Positions 35,166 to 39,084 of a stretch of DNA of 39,084 nucleotides are shown here, one piece after another. Made by a program: the position numbers and the translations under genes. The stretch comes from Caballeronia jiangsuensis (GTDB taxonomy: Bacteria > Pseudomonadota > Gammaproteobacteria > Burkholderiales > Burkholderiaceae). Under the pieces are notes generated by a model. It was not told the origin of the DNA and did no database searches. It saw only the letters and a program-made list of their open reading frames with translations. The stretch spans positions 1 through 39,084 of the forward strand of contig JFHF01000062.1 in NCBI GenBank assembly GCA_000648925.1, read 5' to 3'. Within the stretch, counting starts at the first letter, position 1. Every line of letters starts with the position of its first letter.

Positions 35166-36182
35166 ATGAAAATCGCCATTCTCGACGACTACCAGGATGC
35201 CGTACGGAAGCTCGATTGCTTCCATCTGCTCGATGACCATGAGGTGAAGGTCTTCAATAACACGGTGCGTGGTCTCGGGCAGTTGGCGAGCAGGCTCTCG
35301 GAAGTGGATGCGCTCGTGCTGATTCGCGAACGTACGCGGATCAGTTCTCAATTGCTCGACAAGTGCCCCAAACTGCGCATGATCAGTCAGACAGGACGCG
35401 CGGGCGGCGGTCATATCGATGTCGATGCGTGTACGGAGCGCGGCATCGCGGTGCTGGAGGGCACGGGCTCGCCGGTCGCGCCCGCGGAGCTGACGTGGGC
35501 GCTCATCATGTCGGCGCAGCGGCGCATTCCGCAGTACGTCGCGAACCTGAAGCAAGGCGCGTGGCAACAGTCGGGGCTGAAGACGTCCGCGCTGCCGCCG
35601 AACTTCGGTCTCGGTCAGGTGCTGCGCGGGCAGACGCTCGGCATCTGGGGATACGGCAAGATCGGCAAGCTGGTGGCCGGTTACGGCAAGGCGTTCGGCA
35701 TGAATGTGCTCGTCTATGGGCGCGAGCATTCGCAAAGCGCGGCACGCGAAGATGGCTTCGCGGTCGCGGAAAGCCGCGAAGCGTTTTTCGAGCAGAGCGA
35801 CGTGCTCACGCTGCATCTGCGCCTGACCGATGACACGCTCGGCATCGTCAAGCAGGACGATCTGATGCGCATGAAACCTACCGCGCTCTTCGTCAACACG
35901 AGCCGCGCCGAGTTGCTGGAGGAGAACGCGCTGCTCAATTCGCTGCATCACAACCGGCCGGGCATGGTCGCGGTCGATGTCTTCGAGAGCGAGCCGATAC
36001 TGCAAGGCTACGGTCTGCTGCGCCTGGAAAACGTGATCTGCACGCCGCACATCGGCTATGTGGAGCGCGAGAGCTACGAGCTGTATTTCGGCGCGGCGTT
36101 CAGGAACATCCTCGCGTTCGATGCGGGCGACACGTCGAGCGTCTTCAACAAGGAAGCGCTTCAGCACGTGCGCCGTCGTTGA
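35166..36182 (+). CDS. D-2-hydroxyacid dehydrogenase family protein
   Basis: A 338-residue NAD(P)-dependent dehydrogenase of the D-isomer 2-hydroxyacid family, related to phosphoglycerate, glyoxylate and formate dehydrogenases. The nucleotide loop Gly162-Tyr-Gly164-Lys-Ile-Gly167 and the catalytic set Arg247 (NTSRAE), Glu276 (DVFESEP) and His295 (TPHIGYVE) are present. The substrate is unknown. Family similarity starts at MKIAILDDYQ, so the ATG at 35166 is used; in-frame ATGs at 35139 and 35160 are possible and none has a good Shine-Dalgarno. Convergent with the osmC-like gene only 15 bp away, with no terminator visible. Confidence 0.9.
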   Translation: MKIAILDDYQDAVRKLDCFHLLDDHEVKVFNNTVRGLGQLASRLSEVDALVLIRERTRISSQLLDKCPKLRMISQTGRAGGGHIDVDACTERGIAVLEGTGSPVAPAELTWALIMSAQRRIPQYVANLKQGAWQQSGLKTSALPPNFGLGQVLRGQTLGIWGYGKIGKLVAGYGKAFGMNVLVYGREHSQSAAREDGFAVAESREAFFEQSDVLTLHLRLTDDTLGIVKQDDLMRMKPTALFVNTSRAELLEENALLNSLHHNRPGMVAVDVFESEPILQGYGLLRLENVICTPHIGYVERESYELYFGAAFRNILAFDAGDTSSVFNKEALQHVRRR

Positions 36183-36197
36183 GTTTCGGCTTCGGCT

Positions 36198-36674
36198 TCA
36201 GACGGTCGAGATTTCGATCGACGGCTCGCAGCGCACCGGAAAATTCACCGAGTTCGCGATGAAACAGAAACGGTGCGCCTCTTCGTGCAGGCGCGCCGCG
36301 AGATCCACATCGCCGCCGGCGCCGATGGTCACGCGCGGCCGCAGCAGCACATCGACGAAGCGCCCATCTCCCTTCGACTCTTCCTGCATCGTGCCGATGG
36401 CTTCATCGACATAGCCCGTCACGACGACCTTGTTCGTTGCGCACAGGTGCAGATACCAGAGCATGTGGCACGACGAAAGCGACGCCACGAACAACTCCTC
36501 CGGATTGTGGCGCGCCGGGTCGCCGCGAAACGCGGGATCGCTCGACGCCTCGATCGCCGTCTTCGAGCCGACGCGCACGAGATGGTCTCGCGAGTACGCA
36601 TCGTAAGCCGATGTGCCGGAACCGAGATTGCCCGTCCAGTCGACGGTCAGTTCGTACGTATGCTTCTTCGCCAC
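36198..36674 (-). CDS. OsmC family protein
   Basis: A 158-residue OsmC/Ohr-fold protein, a family of thiol-dependent peroxidases acting on organic hydroperoxides as homodimers. The two reactive cysteines are Cys69 (LSSCHMLW) and Cys137 (EAHRFCFIAN), in the positions expected. A GTG start at 36674 is chosen because GAGGAG lies upstream and homology begins at AKKHTYEL. Last gene of a three-gene minus operon after the patatin-like gene (10-bp gap). With a lipase and a thioesterase upstream it could detoxify lipid hydroperoxides, which is inference from context. Confidence 0.9.
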   Translation of the reverse strand: MAKKHTYELTVDWTGNLGSGTSAYDAYSRDHLVRVGSKTAIEASSDPAFRGDPARHNPEELFVASLSSCHMLWYLHLCATNKVVVTGYVDEAIGTMQEESKGDGRFVDVLLRPRVTIGAGGDVDLAARLHEEAHRFCFIANSVNFPVRCEPSIEISTV

Positions 36675-36684
36675 GGTCTGCTCC

Positions 36685-37554
36685 TCAAGCTGAATGCGAA
36701 GCGATTTCCAGGAGACGCGGAAGGCGCACGAGAAAATCCTCGCCGTCCGCGCGGCCCAGATCATAAGCATGCTGCATCTGGGACGGACTCGTATAGTCCC
36801 AGCTCGAAATCGGCACCTTGCGCGATGGCTGGATGTAGATGCGCTTCTGCTCGCCGTGCGGCACGACGAACATGCGCTCGCGCGGATACAGGCGCGTGAC
36901 CATCACGAGCACGAGACCCGGCGACGCATCGAGCGCGGCGACCGGGACGTTGTCGACCATGCCGCCATCGAGAACGGGGCGGCCGTTGCGTCGCAGGATC
37001 GGCGTGAACGGCGGCGTGCTCGACGATTGCAGGATGAGATCGGCGAGGTCTTCGACGGTCGAGCATTCCTGCGCTTTCACGAATTCGGGATGAAAACCGA
37101 GCGTCTGACCGAGCGTCGGATGCAGCGTCTTGCGGACATATTTCTCGATGTTGTACGCGATCAGCCCCGCCGCGACCGCGCTGCGCGCGCCGAGCCAGCG
37201 CGGCAGATGCGATACGCCGATGCGAATTTCCGGCCCTTGCGCGAGTTCGTGGAAACGGTCCGCGAAGATGTCGAGCAGCGCCTGCCGATAGATGCGGTAA
37301 TGCGGAAACACGGATTGTCCGCGCAGCAGGTTGCCCCAATAGGCGTTGCGCGTGTTGTCGCTCAGCGCGTGGGCGTAGTAGTACATGACCCAGCGCGAAT
37401 CGTTCGTGTAGAGCATGCAGGCGGTGGCCGCGCCCGCCGAAATACCCGCAATGATGCGCGGCGCTAGATTCAATTCCGGCCGGATGATGTCCCAGAATCC
37501 GGCTTGCCACCAACAGCGGTTTCCGCCGCCGGCGAATACGACTTGGTCGAACAT
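36685..37554 (-). CDS. Patatin-like phospholipase
   Basis: A 289-residue patatin-domain lipid acyl hydrolase with a Ser-Asp dyad. The oxyanion loop GGGNRC lies at 9-14, the nucleophile elbow Gly37-Ile-Ser39-Ala-Gly41, and the Asp motif Asp196-Gly-Gly. No signal peptide is seen, so a cytoplasmic or injected location is likely. Substrate specificity is unknown. Its ATG directly abuts the stop codon of the thioesterase gene (TAAATG), and the OsmC gene follows after 10 bp. A secretion-linked toxin role is possible for some patatins, but no secretion genes are nearby. Confidence 0.9.
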   Translation of the reverse strand: MFDQVVFAGGGNRCWWQAGFWDIIRPELNLAPRIIAGISAGAATACMLYTNDSRWVMYYYAHALSDNTRNAYWGNLLRGQSVFPHYRIYRQALLDIFADRFHELAQGPEIRIGVSHLPRWLGARSAVAAGLIAYNIEKYVRKTLHPTLGQTLGFHPEFVKAQECSTVEDLADLILQSSSTPPFTPILRRNGRPVLDGGMVDNVPVAALDASPGLVLVMVTRLYPRERMFVVPHGEQKRIYIQPSRKVPISSWDYTSPSQMQHAYDLGRADGEDFLVRLPRLLEIASHSA

Positions 37555-37962
37555 TTACTTGTTGATGAGCGCGTAGGTGGTTGTTGCGTGAGCGGCGAGT
37601 TCGCCCTGGTCGTCGTGCATGTCGATGTCACCGAAGACGAGGTTGCGTCCGCGACGCTGGATGCGGGCGGTGATCAGCACGTCGCCTGCTTTCACGGGCC
37701 GCATGAACGTGGTGTTGAGCGATACGGTTGTCATCGGCGAGAAACCGCCCATGACGTGCGAAACGGCGACGACCATCGCGGTGTCGGCGGCGGCCATGAA
37801 AACCTGTCCGCAGATGACACCGCCCGCGTGGCGCAAATGGTCCGAATACGGCAAACGCAGCGTGACGGCGTTCTCGGCGATCGATTCGGGCACGAGTTTC
37901 AACTCCTTGACCCACGGGGCCAGGATGCTGTCGAGCAAGGCGCTGATGGCGGTTTCGTCCAT
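37555..37962 (-). CDS. PaaI-like hotdog thioesterase
   Basis: A 135-residue hotdog-fold acyl-CoA thioesterase of the PaaI/YiiD type. The signature GGVICGQVFMAAADTAMV carries the Gly-rich turn and catalytic Asp of the family, and SLNTTFMRPVKAGD is the usual following strand. It hydrolyses short or aromatic acyl-CoA; the exact substrate is unknown. An AAAGGAA ribosome site is 3 bp upstream of the ATG at 37962. First gene of the thioesterase-patatin-OsmC operon. Confidence 0.9.
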   Translation of the reverse strand: MDETAISALLDSILAPWVKELKLVPESIAENAVTLRLPYSDHLRHAGGVICGQVFMAAADTAMVVAVSHVMGGFSPMTTVSLNTTFMRPVKAGDVLITARIQRRGRNLVFGDIDMHDDQGELAAHATTTYALINK

Positions 37963-38088
37963 GGTTCCTTTTGATTTGCGGGCTTCATGGCCTTGGAGGA
38001 TGCGTCATGATACCGGCCGTAAGTTGCGTGCGGAGGCGCGCGATGGGTGGGTTCGTCGGAAATATACGAATTTTTTTGCACTAGGGGC

Positions 38089-38118
38089 TTGCGCTTCTGC
38101 AAAAGCACCAGCTATAAT
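38089..38118 (+). promoter_or_regulatory. Promoter of tRNA-Lys
   Basis: -35 TTGCGC (38089-38094), 18-bp spacer, perfect -10 TATAAT (38113-38118). Transcription would start near 38125, a few bases before the mature tRNA at 38131. Confidence 0.8.
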
Positions 38119-38130
38119 TTCGCTTCTGTT

Positions 38131-38206
38131 GGGGCGTTAGCTCAGTTGGTAGAGCAGCGGACTCTTAATCCGTAGGTCGAGTGTTCGAGTCACTCACGCC
38201 CCACCA
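38131..38206 (+). tRNA. tRNA-Lys (CTT)
   Basis: A 76-nt cloverleaf with encoded CCA. The acceptor stem GGGGCGT/ACGCCCC is fully paired, the anticodon stem is GCGGA/TCCGT (first pair G-U) with loop CTCTTAA and anticodon CTT, and the T-loop is TTCGAGT. It has a good promoter and a terminator 16 bp downstream. Repeats and unfamiliar small ORFs begin directly after it, as is common where a genomic island uses a tRNA 3' end as attachment site. Confidence 0.97.
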
Positions 38207-38222
38207 ACAAATTCAAGCACTT

Positions 38223-38249
38223 AGCCCGGTCATCGCGACCGGGCTTTTT
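38223..38249 (+). terminator. Rho-independent terminator of tRNA-Lys
   Basis: A 9-bp perfect stem (38223-38231 with 38237-38245, 5-nt loop) followed by T5 (38245-38249). Confidence 0.88.
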
Positions 38250-38263
38250 GCTTTCTGGATGCC

Positions 38264-38283
38264 GTGTAGGCACTGTGTAGGCA
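38264..38283. repeat. Direct repeat GTGTAGGCA, period 11 bp
   Basis: GTGTAGGCA at 38264-38272 and 38275-38283, one helical turn apart, 58 bp from the tRNA 3' end. Tandem short repeats near a tRNA attachment site are typical of integrase arm-binding sites. That function is inferred. Confidence 0.45.
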
Positions 38284-38680
38284 AAATCGAAGTGACGGCG
38301 ATTCGTTTTTCGACGGCGCGTAGCCTCACTATGGCTTAGCGTCTCTTTGTGACATAGTTTGACACTTCGATAGAGTCGGCGGCGCGGGGTCATGCCGTAT
38401 TCTGTGAAGCCCGGCGCGTGGTTGCGCTGGAACAGGCTTGGCGGCCTGTAGCTAGGATGTTAGAACCCGCAACGCTCGCGCAATGCGAGCGAAGCGTTAG
38501 ACCCCGCGCACTGTTCTGTCAGCGTGCGGCGTTTTCGTTCGCCTATGGGTGGGACTTTGGCAGGGAACCCGCAAGGGTTGCCGGAATGGTTCTACTAGCC
38601 CGGTCCGCCAACCTTGTCACTGTTCCCGCCCGCCCCTTCGTCCGAAGGGCGCGGCTCCGGGCTTCACACAGGAGCGATAC
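38284..38680 (+). other. Structured leader of the small ORF, Ash/P4-type-like
   Basis: A 397-bp region with no gene I can support. It holds a 9-bp inverted repeat (ATCGAAGTG 38286-38294 with CACTTCGAT 38363-38371), a perfect TTGACA (38359-38364) without a -10 at the right distance, and a repeat-flanked hairpin (38459-38507). A second hairpin has AACCC/GGGTT stems around a GCAA tetraloop (38566-38579) inside GGC/GCC. The order hairpin, CCGGT, CCGCCAACC, Shine-Dalgarno, ATG recalls the leaders of Ash/Icd-like genes in P4-type satellites. That comparison is from memory. Confidence 0.45.
38459..38507 (+). repeat. Direct repeats flanking a hairpin with an alternative pairing
   Basis: GTTAGAACCCGC (38459-38470) and GTTAGACCCCGC (38496-38507) match at 11 of 12. 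Between them lies a 7-bp hairpin CGCTCGC/GCGAGCG (38473-38479 and 38485-38491). AACGCT (38471-38476) can instead pair with AGCGTT (38493-38498), so two mutually exclusive folds are possible. Confidence 0.55.
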
Positions 38681-38992
38681 ATGGGCAATCGAGACGTTCT
38701 TACAGCAACGGGCGCAGTGAAGATCGACCATCGACTGAGTCAGATTGTCGTGACCATCAAACGCGCGCAAGAAGCCATCGCGCATCACAAGCGCTCACTC
38801 TGCGATGAACAGGCGGCGCGGTTCGACGCCCTCGAACTCAGCTTGTCCGGTACGCTGGCGAGCGCGAAGTTATCGATGAAGCTTTTCCAGTCCGCGCGCC
38901 CTTTCCTGCGTCCGATGGATGCAGCCGAACATCGGCTAATCGAAGAACTTGTCGATAGCGGCGTCCTTCCAAACGTTCCGAAGCGCCCATGA
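38681..38992 (+). CDS. Small hypothetical protein, possible island gene
   Basis: A 103-residue protein that I do not recognise. The ATG at 38681 has AGGAG 6 bp upstream, which is why this start is used rather than the in-frame extension to 38549. The product is helical in appearance, with amphipathic segments DHRLSQIVVTIKRAQEAIA and AARFDALELSLSGTLASAKL that could form a coiled coil, and no signal peptide or membrane helix. The C-terminal part AAEHRLIEELVDSGVLP looks like an ordinary helix. It lies after a structured leader beyond tRNA-Lys, and its stop codon overlaps the next start (ATGA). Confidence 0.7.
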   Translation: MGNRDVLTATGAVKIDHRLSQIVVTIKRAQEAIAHHKRSLCDEQAARFDALELSLSGTLASAKLSMKLFQSARPFLRPMDAAEHRLIEELVDSGVLPNVPKRP

Positions 38993-39084
38993 CGGCGGCG
39001 CGCTCACTCGCGTCCGATCACGCCGACACTGCGAAGCTCGTCGGCTCGCCTAAGTCCATCAATAGCGCGTGGATACGCTCGTAG
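38989..39084 (+). CDS. Very small ORF (31 aa) overlapping the preceding gene
   Basis: ATG at 38989 overlaps the stop codon of the preceding gene (ATGA), and the frame runs to a TAG that coincides with the last bases of the window. The peptide (MTAARSLASDHAD..., ending SAWIRS) has no recognised motif. The coupled start is the only support. It may be a true small protein, a truncated gene or chance. Confidence 0.35.
   Translation: MTAARSLASDHADTAKLVGSPKSINSAWIRS

Noticed and set aside
38359..38364. Perfect TTGACA as promoter of the small gene
   Set aside because: No -10 hexamer at 16-19 bp; the next AT-rich hexamer (TATTCT, 38398) is 33 bp away.
38418..38720. 100-codon frame overlapping the leader of the small gene
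   Set aside because: It overlaps the supported gene at 38681 in another frame and has no ribosome site. Its sequence (AYGWDFGREPARVAG) may reflect the conserved leader, so it is kept only as a note; a translated leader is not excluded.

Overview
The window looks like a core chromosomal segment of a Burkholderia sensu lato bacterium (Burkholderiaceae; Paraburkholderia or Caballeronia are likely). It has high GC, almost no gaps between genes, the gene orders gatCAB | mreBCD-mrdA-rodA and rsmB-DUF4390-NtrY/NtrX, a QueE with the CX14CX2C cluster seen in Burkholderia QueE, and a left-edge repeat of a type I associate from memory with this family. The genus is an inference from protein resemblance, not from a search.

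Layout. 1-520 is non-coding and holds a long interrupted palindrome (90-318) and a REP-like double hairpin (420-470). 521-5599 (minus) carries xth, a PPK2 kinase and gatC-gatA-gatB for Gln-tRNA/Asn-tRNA amidation. 5976-12397 (plus) is the elongasome operon mreB-mreC-mreD-mrdA(PBP2)-rodA, closed by a strong bidirectional terminator. 12470-15985 (minus) has an HpcH/HpaI aldolase overlapping a Sel1-repeat protein, then queC-queE-queD for queuosine/7-deazaguanine synthesis. 15986-16684 is a 700-bp gap with several hairpins and one orphan minus-strand terminator. 16685-17818 (plus) is a lone lipoprotein glycoside hydrolase.

17931-18006 is tRNA-Phe(GAA). 18091-23268 (minus) is a tightly overlapped unit rsmB-DUF4390-sensor kinase-response regulator, in which the NtrX-like regulator lacks the AAA+ domain. 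htpX, a LysE/RhtB exporter and def-fmt follow on minus. dprA, a thioredoxin-like protein and topB run on plus (26817-31303). A LysR regulator and GTP-type pckG are on minus, a D-2-hydroxyacid dehydrogenase is on plus, and a compact minus operon encodes a hotdog thioesterase, a patatin-like lipase and an OsmC protein.

The right edge changes character. tRNA-Lys(CTT) at 38131-38206 has a clear promoter and terminator. It is followed by repeat- and hairpin-rich DNA that resembles the leader found upstream of Ash/Icd-like genes in P4-type satellite elements, and by two small unrecognised ORFs joined by an ATGA overlap. The simplest reading is that a genomic island integrated at the tRNA-Lys gene begins here and continues beyond the window. 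This is the accessory part and the best place to look for something new; the rest is mostly well-known housekeeping with a few unusual details.
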